DNA from: Bacteroidota bacterium
GTDB taxonomy: Bacteria > Bacteroidota > Bacteroidia > Chitinophagales > Chitinophagaceae
Reading direction: 5' to 3'
Assembly: GCA_005798905.1 (NCBI GenBank)
Contig: SYIK01000010.1
Coordinates: forward strand, 1 to 64,000
Length of the DNA: 64,000 nt
The notes beneath the pieces are model-generated. The model was given only the letters and a program-made list of their open reading frames with translations. It ran no database searches and had not been told where the DNA came from. A program made the translations under genes and the position numbers. Every line of letters starts with the position of its first letter. The stretch's first letter is position 1. Below, piece by piece: positions 49,897 to 59,905 of this stretch.

Positions 49897-49966
49897 TTTC
49901 CCCTCGTACATATTTTTGCTGTCCCATTTAGATTATCTATTTTTCATTTTTAAAACAAACGAATCA

Positions 49967-51148
49967 ATGACTCGATTAATTCTGTTGCCAATTTTTCTTT
50001 TCCTTTTTGCAAATAGCAATGCGCAACTATCGGCAAAAGCAAAAAAAATTCATTTCGGAGCTACGCTTGTTGATGCACACAACGATATTCTTTCCACCAT
50101 TGTCAGCGATAGTGTGAATATTGAAAATAATCTTTTGGGGAAAACACATTCCGATCTTTTTCGTTTTGCAAAAGGTGGAGTGGATGTACAAATTTTTTCG
50201 GTTTGGTGCGATGGAAAAATGCAAAATCCTTTTGCATGGGCTAATCGCGAAATAGATTCTTTGTATGCAGTTGCAAATCGAAATCCGGAAAAAATGCAAA
50301 TTGCTTTTTCGCAAAGCGATGTAAAAAAAATTGTTAAACAAAATAAATTAGCCGCTATGATGGGAGTGGAGGGCGGTCACATGATTGAAGATGACATCAA
50401 TAAACTCGATAGTCTTTATAAAAGAGGCGTTCGTTACATGACATTGACTTGGAACAACTCTACTTCTTGGGCAAGTTCGGCAATGTATGAATCCAATAAT
50501 CGTGATTCAATAAAACAAAAAGGACTTACCAGTTTTGGTAAACAAGTAGTAAACAGAATGAACGAATTGGGAATGATGGTGGATCTGAGCCATGTTGGCG
50601 TTCAAACTTTTTGGGACGCTATTGAAACCACAAAAAAACCGGTGATAGTTTCGCACAGTTGCGCTCATGCGCTTTGTCCTGTTTTTAGAAATTTAACCGA
50701 TGAACAAATTGTTGCCGTTGCAAAAAACAATGGGGTTGTTTGTCTAAATTTTTATTCGGGATTTGTTGATAGTAATTTTAATAAACGAAATGCTGCTTTC
50801 AACGAAAAACATAAAACGGAAAGAGATTCTTTACTAAAAACAGTTACCGATCCTTATTTTGCCAGCGATTATTTGTTTAAAAAATATGCTACGGAAGTTC
50901 AGGCACTTCGTCCGCCGCTTTCTGTTTTGTTCGATCATTTAGAACATATTGTAAAATTGGTTGGCATAGATCATGTTGGCCTTGGTAGCGACTTTGACGG
51001 CATCAGTTCCGCTCCACAACAATTGGATGGTGTTCAAGATTTTCCAATTATTACCGAGGAATTAGTAAAAAGAGGATTTTCTAAAAAAGAAATCAAAAAA
51101 ATTCTTGGTGGAAATATTTTGCGTGTGTTTGCGGCAAACAGCAACTAA
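49967..51148 (+). CDS. Membrane dipeptidase (peptidase M19)
   Basis: LVDAHNDIL, MMGVEGGHMIEDD, DLSHVG, PVIVSHSCAHAL, VGLGSDFDGI. Confidence 0.92.
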   Translation: MTRLILLPIFLFLFANSNAQLSAKAKKIHFGATLVDAHNDILSTIVSDSVNIENNLLGKTHSDLFRFAKGGVDVQIFSVWCDGKMQNPFAWANREIDSLYAVANRNPEKMQIAFSQSDVKKIVKQNKLAAMMGVEGGHMIEDDINKLDSLYKRGVRYMTLTWNNSTSWASSAMYESNNRDSIKQKGLTSFGKQVVNRMNELGMMVDLSHVGVQTFWDAIETTKKPVIVSHSCAHALCPVFRNLTDEQIVAVAKNNGVVCLNFYSGFVDSNFNKRNAAFNEKHKTERDSLLKTVTDPYFASDYLFKKYATEVQALRPPLSVLFDHLEHIVKLVGIDHVGLGSDFDGISSAPQQLDGVQDFPIITEELVKRGFSKKEIKKILGGNILRVFAANSN

Positions 51149-51159
51149 AAATTGAATTG

Positions 51160-52656
51160 TTAAGTTGTTTCAATCGACCAACTCATCTCACCATTTTTTT
51201 CGTCTTTCAAAACAATTCCTAATTGGTTGAGTTGGTTTCGAATTTTATCGGAAGTAAAAAAATCTTTTTTACCTTTTGCTTCTTTGCGAATTTCAATAAG
51301 TAACTCCATTGCTCCGATTAATTTTTTATTGTTGGCTTCTGTAAAATTTTTCAACCCGAGAATATCTTCAATAAAAAGTTTCATTTTCTTTTTTAATAAA
51401 TCAAATGTTTCAATGCTCAGCGCATCGGCAGCAATTGTTTTGTCTTTTATAGCATTTAGCACCGGAACAATTTCAAACAAATTGGCAAGCACTTTCGCTG
51501 TATTAAAATCGTCGTTCATAAAATCATCCAACCCGCCAACAAGTTTTATAATTTTTGAATTTAGTTCTTCGTCCTGCGCTACTTTATTTGTTCCGTTTAT
51601 TTTTTGAAAATTTTCGTATGCTTCTAAAAGTCGCTTTAGTCCTTTTTCTGCAGCCTGAAGAGCTTCGTTGCCAAAGTCGAGTGTACTGCGATATTGTGTT
51701 TGTAAAATAAAAAAACGAACCACCATTGGGTGATAGGCTTTCTCCAATAACGGGTGTGTGCCGGCAAAAAGTTCGGTCAATGGAATTACATTATTGTAGC
51801 TCTTTCCCATTTTCTTTCCCTTAATGGTTATCATATTATTGTGAATCCAATAACGTACAGGCGTTTCATGATTACAAATAGTGCTTTGTGCAATTTCACT
51901 TTCATGATGCGGAAATAACAAGTCCATTCCACCTCCGTGAATATCGAATTGCTTTCCTAAATATTTTGTTGCCATTGCCGAGCATTCAATATGCCAACCT
52001 GGAAAACCTACACCCCACGGACTTTGCCAACGCATAATATGTTCCGGTGCTGCAGCTTTCCACAAGGCAAAGTCGGCACTGTTTCTTTTTTCCTCTTGCC
52101 CCGAAAGTTCTCTTGTGTTTTCTAATAACTCGTCAATAACTCTTCCGCTTAATTTTCCGTAATCGTATTGTGCTGCATATTTTTTTACATCAAAATAAAC
52201 CGAGCCATTTATTTCATATGCAAATCCTTCACCAATTAATTTTTCAATCATTCCAATTTGTTCAACAATATGCCCCGTTGCAGTTGGCTCAATCGTTGGC
52301 CGAAGTGTATTGAATTGCTCCATCGCCCAATGAAATAAATTGGTGTATTTCTGTACCAATTCCATTGGTTCTAATTTTTCAATTACTGCTTTTTTTGAAA
52401 TTTTATCTTCGGCTTCTCTTCCTTCTTCTTCAAAATGGCCGGCGTCGGTAATGTTGCGCACATAGCGAACTTTATATCCCAAATGTTTTAAATAGCGAAA
52501 GATAACATCAAACGTAATGTACGGACGAGCATGACCTAAATGACTTTCGCCGCTTACGGTTGGACCGCAAACATACATACCCACATAGCCGGGTGTAAGC
52601 GAAGTGAACAATTCTTTTTTGCGACTGTTGGAATTATAAATTTTTAAACTGCTCAT
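51160..52656 (-). CDS. cysS: Cysteinyl-tRNA synthetase
   Basis: MYVCGPTVSGESHLGHARPYITFDVIFRYL, GWHIECSAM, KMGKSYNN. Confidence 0.95.
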   Translation of the reverse strand: MSSLKIYNSNSRKKELFTSLTPGYVGMYVCGPTVSGESHLGHARPYITFDVIFRYLKHLGYKVRYVRNITDAGHFEEEGREAEDKISKKAVIEKLEPMELVQKYTNLFHWAMEQFNTLRPTIEPTATGHIVEQIGMIEKLIGEGFAYEINGSVYFDVKKYAAQYDYGKLSGRVIDELLENTRELSGQEEKRNSADFALWKAAAPEHIMRWQSPWGVGFPGWHIECSAMATKYLGKQFDIHGGGMDLLFPHHESEIAQSTICNHETPVRYWIHNNMITIKGKKMGKSYNNVIPLTELFAGTHPLLEKAYHPMVVRFFILQTQYRSTLDFGNEALQAAEKGLKRLLEAYENFQKINGTNKVAQDEELNSKIIKLVGGLDDFMNDDFNTAKVLANLFEIVPVLNAIKDKTIAADALSIETFDLLKKKMKLFIEDILGLKNFTEANNKKLIGAMELLIEIRKEAKGKKDFFTSDKIRNQLNQLGIVLKDEKNGEMSWSIETT

Positions 52657-52690
52657 AAATTTAGGATGCTTCAAAAGTAATCATTCCAAC

Positions 52691-53806
52691 TTATTTATTT
52701 AATTGCAAATCTGTCAATAACATATAGTGATCGCTATAATTATTTACCACTCGGTGAAATTGTTTTACGCTAAATAATTTATCTGTAAAAATATAATCAA
52801 TACGAAGCGTGGGAGATAACCCACTATACGTGCGCCCAATTCCAATTCCTCTTTCAAGAAATGCATCCTGCATTTCTCCGCGAATTTTATAATACGTATT
52901 TGAATTGGGAACATCGTTAAAATCGCCACACACTATTTTTGGGAAAGGACTGTCGTCCGAAATTTTTCTTACAACATCTGCTTGCGTGCTGCGCAATACA
53001 ATTGCTCTTTTAAGTTTTGATAGAATTGTTTTTGAGTTTGAAAACAAGCTATCGTCGGCGTTTGTAATATCTGCAATTGCTTTGTATTCTTTTTTTCGAA
53101 ATTGAACAGATTGTAAATGAGTGGTAAAAATGCGCAGGGTGTCATTATTAATTTTTATATCTGCATAAATTAAAGCTTCCGGTGTTGCGGGTCTGAAATA
53201 GCGCACAATGCCCGAATCCACAATTGGAAATTTTGAAAATATAGCAGAGCCGACATATTGTTTTTGTTTGGTGGAATCGTACGAAAAATAAAAATAGGGA
53301 TAGCCCATTGCTTTCACTTCTTTGATATTGTTATAAAAATTTTTATCGAAAGAATAAAAAAACTCTTGTAGACAAAGTACATCTGCTTTTTGTGTTTTTA
53401 ATTGATGCAGCATTTTTAAACGCAGCTGACTTCCTTGGTTGTTATTGCGCCGCCATTCTCTAAAACGGGCCACATTCCAACTTACAATGCGTATTTGCGA
53501 ATCGGATTCTTTGTGTTCAAATTTTTCGGAAGAATTGAACGCAATAAAAACACTAATGCTTTTATACCCACTTGCCAATACAATTAATGGTATTAAAATC
53601 AGTTTTGGTTTTGTTATTAACCACCAAACCACAAACCCAATTTGTATTGCCAATAATATTGGAAACCCGATTCCTAAAATAGAAAGCGGCCACCAATAAA
53701 CTGGACTAAAATAAGGTGCAACACAAGAAAGTAAAAACAAAATTGCGGTTACCGCATTTGCAATAATACTTATTTTTTTAGCTGCAGTTCTGATTAATGA
53801 TGGCAT
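52691..53806 (-). CDS. Endonuclease/exonuclease/phosphatase family membrane protein
   Basis: SWNVARFREW, VLCLQEFF, VCGDFNDVPNS, YSDHYMLLTDL. Confidence 0.9.
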   Translation of the reverse strand: MPSLIRTAAKKISIIANAVTAILFLLSCVAPYFSPVYWWPLSILGIGFPILLAIQIGFVVWWLITKPKLILIPLIVLASGYKSISVFIAFNSSEKFEHKESDSQIRIVSWNVARFREWRRNNNQGSQLRLKMLHQLKTQKADVLCLQEFFYSFDKNFYNNIKEVKAMGYPYFYFSYDSTKQKQYVGSAIFSKFPIVDSGIVRYFRPATPEALIYADIKINNDTLRIFTTHLQSVQFRKKEYKAIADITNADDSLFSNSKTILSKLKRAIVLRSTQADVVRKISDDSPFPKIVCGDFNDVPNSNTYYKIRGEMQDAFLERGIGIGRTYSGLSPTLRIDYIFTDKLFSVKQFHRVVNNYSDHYMLLTDLQLNK

Positions 53807-53832
53807 TAATCGAAGTTACGAAGCTTCTGCAC

Positions 53833-54570
53833 TTATTTTTTATTTGTTGGATGAAACAAATTATTAATGCCATTAAATAAATTATTTAACGGTTTGCTTG
53901 GGTCGTATCCGAACTTTAATAACAAAACCAATAAAACGCCGATTAATCCTCCGGCAATATCTGCAATAATTTCTCCGGTTGTTTTTGGTGTAAACAAATC
54001 AACGACAATATAAATTGCAGTAATTGCAAAAAGTGGAATGCCGCCTTTTAGCATTGGAAAAATTCGATAAGTTGGCGCTAACATTGTTGCGGAAATAGCA
54101 ATAGAAAAAACACCCGCCGATGCACCAATAATTGATGAATTGCTTGGCATTTGTTGCAACAAAATATTTGAAAAAATAATTGAAATTACCGCACCGCCCA
54201 TTGCACCGTAAATAAAAAACGGAATTATTTTTTCCCTGCTCGTAACTTCTTGAAAGAAAAATCCAAACAACAGCAACCAAATCATATTGCCAATAAAATC
54301 CCAAGAGTTAGCGTGATAAAAAAAATGAGTGATGATTGTCCACGGTTTATCAATCAATGTTTGAAAATGTAACGGAAGTGCGAGATTTTCGTAAATGTTT
54401 TTCGAAAAAAGAAGAGCAGCTTCTTCTTTGCCATATGTTATTAAAAAATAAACATTGATAAATGAAAATAACACAAATACCGAAAACTGAATTATAAACA
54501 GTTGCAGAAGTGGGTTTTCTTTTTGATCAAAAGAAATGCGTTGTTTTTTTTGCTCTTCATCAAAGTTCAT
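53833..54570 (-). CDS. Rhomboid family protease
   Basis: FFYHANSWDFIGNMIWLL, SIIGASAGVFSI. Confidence 0.85.
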   Translation of the reverse strand: MNFDEEQKKQRISFDQKENPLLQLFIIQFSVFVLFSFINVYFLITYGKEEAALLFSKNIYENLALPLHFQTLIDKPWTIITHFFYHANSWDFIGNMIWLLLFGFFFQEVTSREKIIPFFIYGAMGGAVISIIFSNILLQQMPSNSSIIGASAGVFSIAISATMLAPTYRIFPMLKGGIPLFAITAIYIVVDLFTPKTTGEIIADIAGGLIGVLLVLLLKFGYDPSKPLNNLFNGINNLFHPTNKK

Positions 54571-54595
54571 TCGAAAAAATTTATTTGTCGTTCGA

Positions 54596-55210
54596 TTAAT
54601 AAAATGTTTTTTTTGTTTTGTTCCAAATAATGATGGTAATCAAACCAGCCAACGCACCGCCCAAATGTGCCCAATGTGCAATATTATCTCCACCAGCATT
54701 TGCCACACCACCAAAAACATCAATTGCTGCTAATCCAACAAGAGCCCATTTTGCTTTTATGGGAATTGGGATAAACATTAAATACAATTCTGTATTAGGA
54801 AATAAATAAGCAAATGCCGCGAAAAGCCCCATGATGGCCCCCGAAGCGCCAACAGCAACTGTAAAATTTCCCATAATTTGTTGTGCAAACGCGGCCGCTA
54901 TTCCACATAAAAGATAGAAAAAAAGAAATCGTTTTGCCCCCCAATGATTTTCTAAAATTTTACCAAACATCCACAAACTAAACATGTTGAAAAATAAATG
55001 GCCCATACTTCCATGCATAAACATGTGTGTAACAAACTGAAATGGTTGAAACAAATCTGAGTCCCATTTAAACAAACCTCCGTAATAAATCAAATCAACT
55101 ATTCGTTGTTGAAATATTATTTGTCCAAAAAATACAATCCCATTTATTATTAATAAATTTTTTACAACCGGAGGAAAATTATTTGGTCGCGTAAATTGAA
55201 AGTTACTCAT
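54596..55210 (-). CDS. Rhomboid family intramembrane serine protease
   Basis: FMHGSMGHLFFNMFSLWMFG, VGASGAIMGLFAAFAY, IAHWAHLGGALAGL. Confidence 0.92.
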   Translation of the reverse strand: MSNFQFTRPNNFPPVVKNLLIINGIVFFGQIIFQQRIVDLIYYGGLFKWDSDLFQPFQFVTHMFMHGSMGHLFFNMFSLWMFGKILENHWGAKRFLFFYLLCGIAAAFAQQIMGNFTVAVGASGAIMGLFAAFAYLFPNTELYLMFIPIPIKAKWALVGLAAIDVFGGVANAGGDNIAHWAHLGGALAGLITIIIWNKTKKTFY

Positions 55211-56643
55211 TGGGTAAATTTAGTTTTTAGTTTTAGCTGCACCACATTTTCGATATGCTGCGTGTGTGGAAACATATCGACAGGTTGCACTTTTGTAACA
55301 AAATATTTTTCGCCAAGCAAGTTCAAATCTCTTGCTTGTGTGGATGGATTGCAACTTACATAAACAACAGTCGGCGCTTCTATTTCAAGAATTTTTTTAA
55401 CCAACTTTTCGTGCATACCTGCGCGAGGCGGATCGGTAATAATTACATCTGGCCTTCCGTTTGTTGCAAAAAAATCATCGTTGCAAACAGTAATTACATC
55501 TCCATCAAAAAATTCGGCATGAGAAACATTGTTCAATTTTGCATTTTCTTTTGCGTCTTCAATTGCCGCTGTAATCATTTCAACGCCAATTATTTTTTTT
55601 GCAAATTGGCTAACAAAAATTCCAATACTACCGGTGCCACAATAAAGGTCGTACACGGTTTCGTTTCCTGTCAATTCTGCAAATTCTTTTGTTGTGTTAT
55701 ATAATTTTTCCGCCTGTTTTGTATTGGTTTGAAAAAAAGATTTTGGGCCAACTTTAAAACAAAAAATTTTGCCGCTATCTTTTTCAATTAATTTTTCAAT
55801 AATAAATCCATTTCCAGAATACACGATTGGCTTTAAATCATAAATGCTGTCGTTGAATTTTGTATTAATGGTGTAAAGCAGTGCGGTGATTTCTGGGAAT
55901 TGTTTTTTCACATTTTCCATCAATAGCATTTGTTTTTCCGAATCATCATCTGCAAACACAATATTCACCATTACTTCGCCTGTGGTGCTTGTTCTAACTT
56001 GAGCGTTTCTTAAAAAACCAATATGTGATTTATAATCATAAAAAGTAAAATCATTTGCTCGGGCAAAAGAGGAAATAAAATTTCTTATCGCATTGGAAGG
56101 GTCTGCTTGTAGCCAACATTTTTCTATTTCCACTACTTTATCAAACCACCCTCTTGCATGAAATCCGGCAGCGCCTGTTTTGTATATTTCATTTTTATCA
56201 ACCGGTGGTGTTGCAAAAAATTCTTTGCTGCTAAATGTAAACTCCAATTTGTTTCGATAGTTCTCTGTTTCCTCCGCTCCGATAATTGGAAAAATCGGTG
56301 GCAAAGAAATTTTTCCAATTCTTTTTAAAGTTTCTTCGACTTGTTTTTGTTTATATTTTAATTGATGTTCGTATGGCAACATTTGCCATTGACAACCGCC
56401 GCAAACGCCAAAGTGTTTGCAGATTGGCTTTACACGGTCGTTGGAAAAAGTATGAAACCGAACCGGATAACCTTCTGCCCAATCTTTTTTACTTTTTGTT
56501 AATTGTAAATCCACAACGTCGCCGGGCACAGCTTTTTCAATAAATATTGCCTTGCCGTCAATTCGCGAAATACATTTTCCTTCTCCGGCATAATCTTCCA
56601 CCAAAACATTTTCTAAAATTCTATTTTTTTGTTTTCTTTTCAC
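55207..56643 (-). CDS. 23S rRNA (uracil-5-)-methyltransferase RlmD/RumA family (GTG start)
   Basis: CKHFGVCGGCQWQMLPYEHQL, VYDLYCGTGSIGIFVS, VIITDPPRAGMH, VYVSCNPSTQARDL. Confidence 0.92.
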   Translation of the reverse strand: MKRKQKNRILENVLVEDYAGEGKCISRIDGKAIFIEKAVPGDVVDLQLTKSKKDWAEGYPVRFHTFSNDRVKPICKHFGVCGGCQWQMLPYEHQLKYKQKQVEETLKRIGKISLPPIFPIIGAEETENYRNKLEFTFSSKEFFATPPVDKNEIYKTGAAGFHARGWFDKVVEIEKCWLQADPSNAIRNFISSFARANDFTFYDYKSHIGFLRNAQVRTSTTGEVMVNIVFADDDSEKQMLLMENVKKQFPEITALLYTINTKFNDSIYDLKPIVYSGNGFIIEKLIEKDSGKIFCFKVGPKSFFQTNTKQAEKLYNTTKEFAELTGNETVYDLYCGTGSIGIFVSQFAKKIIGVEMITAAIEDAKENAKLNNVSHAEFFDGDVITVCNDDFFATNGRPDVIITDPPRAGMHEKLVKKILEIEAPTVVYVSCNPSTQARDLNLLGEKYFVTKVQPVDMFPHTQHIENVVQLKLKTKFTQ

Positions 56644-56647
56644 GGCG

Positions 56648-56655
56648 CAAAACTA
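56648..56655 (-). promoter_or_regulatory. Candidate -7 element TAGTTTTG (minus) 4 nt before GTG
   Basis: plus-strand CAAAACTA. Confidence 0.4.
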
Positions 56656-56750
56656 CGGTTTCAAGCACGACTGTTGCTTTTTGTATTTAGCTTTCTTTAA
56701 CAACTCCGTACATTGAATTAAATATCTTTGTCTCTTAACAGTTTTTCAGC

Positions 56751-58196
56751 ATGAAACGATTTATCTTTTTTATTTTTTTAGCATTTTTAAACTTAGTTGT
56801 CGTAGGACAAGAATCCGCGTTTGAGCTAAAAGTAAATTTTAAGCCGTATAAAAATCAATACATTTATCTTGGCTATTATCTTGGAAAACAAAAACCCATT
56901 GTTGATTCGGTTCTTTTGGACGAAAACAGTTTTGGCGTTTTTAAAAGTGATAAAAAAAAGGAGCGCGGTGTTTACTTAATTGGCTTTCCAAACAAATCGG
57001 GTTACTTCGAATTGCTACTTGATAAAGAACAAAAATTTTCAGTTTCTGCCGATAGCAGCGACGTGTTGAATTCGCTAAAATTTGAAAGCTCTTTCGACAA
57101 TAATTTATTTATTGAATACCAAAAATTTACGGCTTCGAAAGGAAAAGAAATAGAAGCAGCAAAACAACAATTGGTTTTAGCAAAAACAAAAACAGATTCC
57201 CTTTTTTGGATAAATGCTGCGGAAAAAAGCAGCAATGAAATTCATCAAAATCGTGCGCATTATGCAACACAATATCCCGATGCGACAATCACAGCTTTAT
57301 TGAATGCAATGAAAGTGCCGACGATTCCTCCGATTGCGGAACACCCCAATGGAAAATACGATTCGGTTTTTGCATATCAATTTTATAAAAATCATTTTTG
57401 GGATAATGTTGATTTTTTTGACGAACGATTAGTCCGTACTTCTTTTTTTGAAGAAAAATTGGACCAGTTTTTCGAACAAGTTGTTTATCCAAATCCCGAT
57501 TCGGTTATAAAAGAAATAAACTGGATGCTCGGCTATGCAAGCATTAACGCTGAAATGGAAAAATTTTTATTGGTAAAATTTGTCAACCGTTATCTCAACA
57601 TGAAATACATGTGGGATGATCTTGTTTACGTTCATTTATTTGAAAAATATTTTTCTCAAAAAGAATACGAGTGGCTTACAGAAAAAGGGAAGAAAATTAT
57701 TTTTGATCGTGCGTATAATTTAATGGCGAATTTGTTTGGCTCTCAAGCCAATAATATTGAATTACCCGACAGTAGCGGAATTCCTCAGCATCTTTATTCA
57801 ATTTCAAATCCATATACGGTGGTTGTTTTTTGGGATCCGACTTGCGGGCATTGTAAAGAAACGCTTCCAAAAATGGATTCTATTTATAAAGCAAAATGGA
57901 AAATTGCGAATGTAAAAATATTTGCAATTGCAAAAGAAACTGATGGCAGTAAAAAAGACTGGTTACAGTTTATAAATGAACACAAACTTGAAGAATGGCA
58001 ACATGTATATTATTCCAAGGCCGATAACGACACCAGGGTAAATAACAATATCCCAAGTTATTTTCAGCTTTACGATGTGCAAACTGTTCCTTCTTTGTAT
58101 TTATTGGATAAAGACAAACGAATCTTAGCTAAAAAAATTCCTTTTGAGCAATTAGACGAAGTGCTTCAATATAAATTAAAAGAAAAAAACAAGTAG
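56751..58196 (+). CDS. DUF5106/thioredoxin-like (TlpA-type) protein
   Basis: Signal peptide; FWDPTCGHCKETLPKMDSIY; -7 element TATCTTTG at 56723-56730. Confidence 0.85.
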   Translation: MKRFIFFIFLAFLNLVVVGQESAFELKVNFKPYKNQYIYLGYYLGKQKPIVDSVLLDENSFGVFKSDKKKERGVYLIGFPNKSGYFELLLDKEQKFSVSADSSDVLNSLKFESSFDNNLFIEYQKFTASKGKEIEAAKQQLVLAKTKTDSLFWINAAEKSSNEIHQNRAHYATQYPDATITALLNAMKVPTIPPIAEHPNGKYDSVFAYQFYKNHFWDNVDFFDERLVRTSFFEEKLDQFFEQVVYPNPDSVIKEINWMLGYASINAEMEKFLLVKFVNRYLNMKYMWDDLVYVHLFEKYFSQKEYEWLTEKGKKIIFDRAYNLMANLFGSQANNIELPDSSGIPQHLYSISNPYTVVVFWDPTCGHCKETLPKMDSIYKAKWKIANVKIFAIAKETDGSKKDWLQFINEHKLEEWQHVYYSKADNDTRVNNNIPSYFQLYDVQTVPSLYLLDKDKRILAKKIPFEQLDEVLQYKLKEKNK

Positions 58197-58230
58197 CCTA
58201 AAATTATCCTCAAAATATTGGCGGTAGCTA

Positions 58231-59301
58231 TTAGTCGAAATTTTTATTTTCACCCGCTTTTACAGCTTGTGCATTAAGAACAACTTTTTCTTTTCTTCCT
58301 TGATTGTTCTGCCCCTGAACAACAAACGCAACAACTCTGCATTTTGTTAAATCGTATCCAGTTGCATTAATTACAAGCGATTTGTCGTAGGTCACCCCTT
58401 TTACTTGCTTCTCAGTTGGAATAGTTTCGCCAAAAAGATCGAGACCAGTTGCCCGTAATATTGCATTGTGCACATAGCCACTTATTGGATTTGGTAATCC
58501 GAAATAGTTATAATTTGCTTGTTGATAAACAATTCCGTCTTCTAATAAATAAACAACCAATTTAAGGTTTACACTTGTAGTAACATCAAACTTTACTTTA
58601 GCAGTAACATTTACCGTGTTTCCAGAAATCGTTGTTGTAAAAGCCAATCCCAATGGCGCTCTGCGATTAGTAAACTGAGCATCAAGTTGAGCAGTATTTT
58701 CATTCCATTTTACATCGCGATCCACCCATGCCGAAGGATACCCTGTAACACTAAAAGAATTTGCCAATTGGGAGTGAGCTGAGAAAGTAAATGGATCATT
58801 GCTTGGGCCATGGTTGGCAATTATCAAACAATTGGGATGCCCTGCATTAACATAGTTCTCTAATGCTATACCCACTCGTGGGCAATGACCACACCATGTA
58901 CCTGTATAATCTTCTACAATTATTTTTTGAGCAAAAGGAGACGGACCAGCATTAACTGCTGTTAGTATGACTTCTGGAGAAGCAATTCCCGACTTGGTTG
59001 CTTTTATTGTATAGGACCCAGGTGTTGATGTCCAAAAAGAAGTACGAGGATAGCTTGCATTATCAATATATATTGTACTTGCACTTGTTACATCATTTCC
59101 GCCTTGATCTTTTACTGTAAAAACAGCTTCTTCCCACCCGTCTGCAAATATTTGCGACTTATTTAGAGTAACAGTAAGTGTGCTTGCAGGCGGCGGTGGT
59201 GGAGGTGTTGGTGGTGTTGTACCTGTTTTTGGTTTTTTTGTACAAGCTCCTAAAACTAGGAGTGTTGTGAATAACAACAAATAGGGTTTTAATTTTTTCA
59301 T
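58231..59301 (-). CDS. Omp28-related lipoprotein
   Basis: Lipobox VLGACTKK, proline-rich linker, VEDYTGTWCGHCPRVGIALENY. Confidence 0.85.
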   Translation of the reverse strand: MKKLKPYLLLFTTLLVLGACTKKPKTGTTPPTPPPPPPASTLTVTLNKSQIFADGWEEAVFTVKDQGGNDVTSASTIYIDNASYPRTSFWTSTPGSYTIKATKSGIASPEVILTAVNAGPSPFAQKIIVEDYTGTWCGHCPRVGIALENYVNAGHPNCLIIANHGPSNDPFTFSAHSQLANSFSVTGYPSAWVDRDVKWNENTAQLDAQFTNRRAPLGLAFTTTISGNTVNVTAKVKFDVTTSVNLKLVVYLLEDGIVYQQANYNYFGLPNPISGYVHNAILRATGLDLFGETIPTEKQVKGVTYDKSLVINATGYDLTKCRVVAFVVQGQNNQGRKEKVVLNAQAVKAGENKNFD

Positions 59302-59402
59302 GTAGCTAATTTAAAGTTTAAAAACAGAAGTACAGATTAAAATTAGTAACTTTTTTCTTAAACCCTTGAAATTTCTGTAAGTTTACCCGCACTAAGCTTA
59401 AC

Positions 59403-59888
59403 ATGATGAAAAAAAATTACCTTTTAGCAGCCCTTTTATTTTCGGTTTATTTTACATCTGCTCAAAATTTTTTGCCAGATGTTAACATCAAGTCGCTCTC
59501 TGGAAAAACTGTTTCTTTTGCCTCGTTTGCAAACAACAACGATACAGCAATTATTGTAAGTCTTTGGGCTACATGGTGTATTCCTTGTATTCTAGAGTTG
59601 GAAACAATAAGTGAGCAATATGAGGAAAAACAAAAAGAAACTCCATTTAAATTTATCGCTATTTCAATCGACGATGCACGAACATCTCAAAGAGTCAAAC
59701 CTTTTGTACGCGGCAAGGGCTGGCCTTTCGAAATTTATTTGGACACAAATAGCGATTTAAAACGAGCGTTAAATATTAATGATGTTCCCCATATTCTGAT
59801 TATTAAAAAAGGGGAAATCATTTACCAACACAACGGGTATGTTGCAGGAAACGAAGAGGAACTTTTTGAAAAATTGAAATCTAATTAG
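59403..59888 (+). CDS. TlpA-like thiol:disulfide oxidoreductase
   Basis: VSLWATWCIPCILELETIS. Confidence 0.9.
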   Translation: MMKKNYLLAALLFSVYFTSAQNFLPDVNIKSLSGKTVSFASFANNNDTAIIVSLWATWCIPCILELETISEQYEEKQKETPFKFIAISIDDARTSQRVKPFVRGKGWPFEIYLDTNSDLKRALNINDVPHILIIKKGEIIYQHNGYVAGNEEELFEKLKSN

Positions 59889-59905
59889 ACCACATACAAT
59901 AAAAC

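Noticed and set aside
59180-59225. GGT/GGC-rich tract resembling a microsatellite
   Set aside because: Encodes the TPPTPPPPPPAS linker of the Omp28-like lipoprotein on the minus strand; ordinary low-complexity coding sequence.
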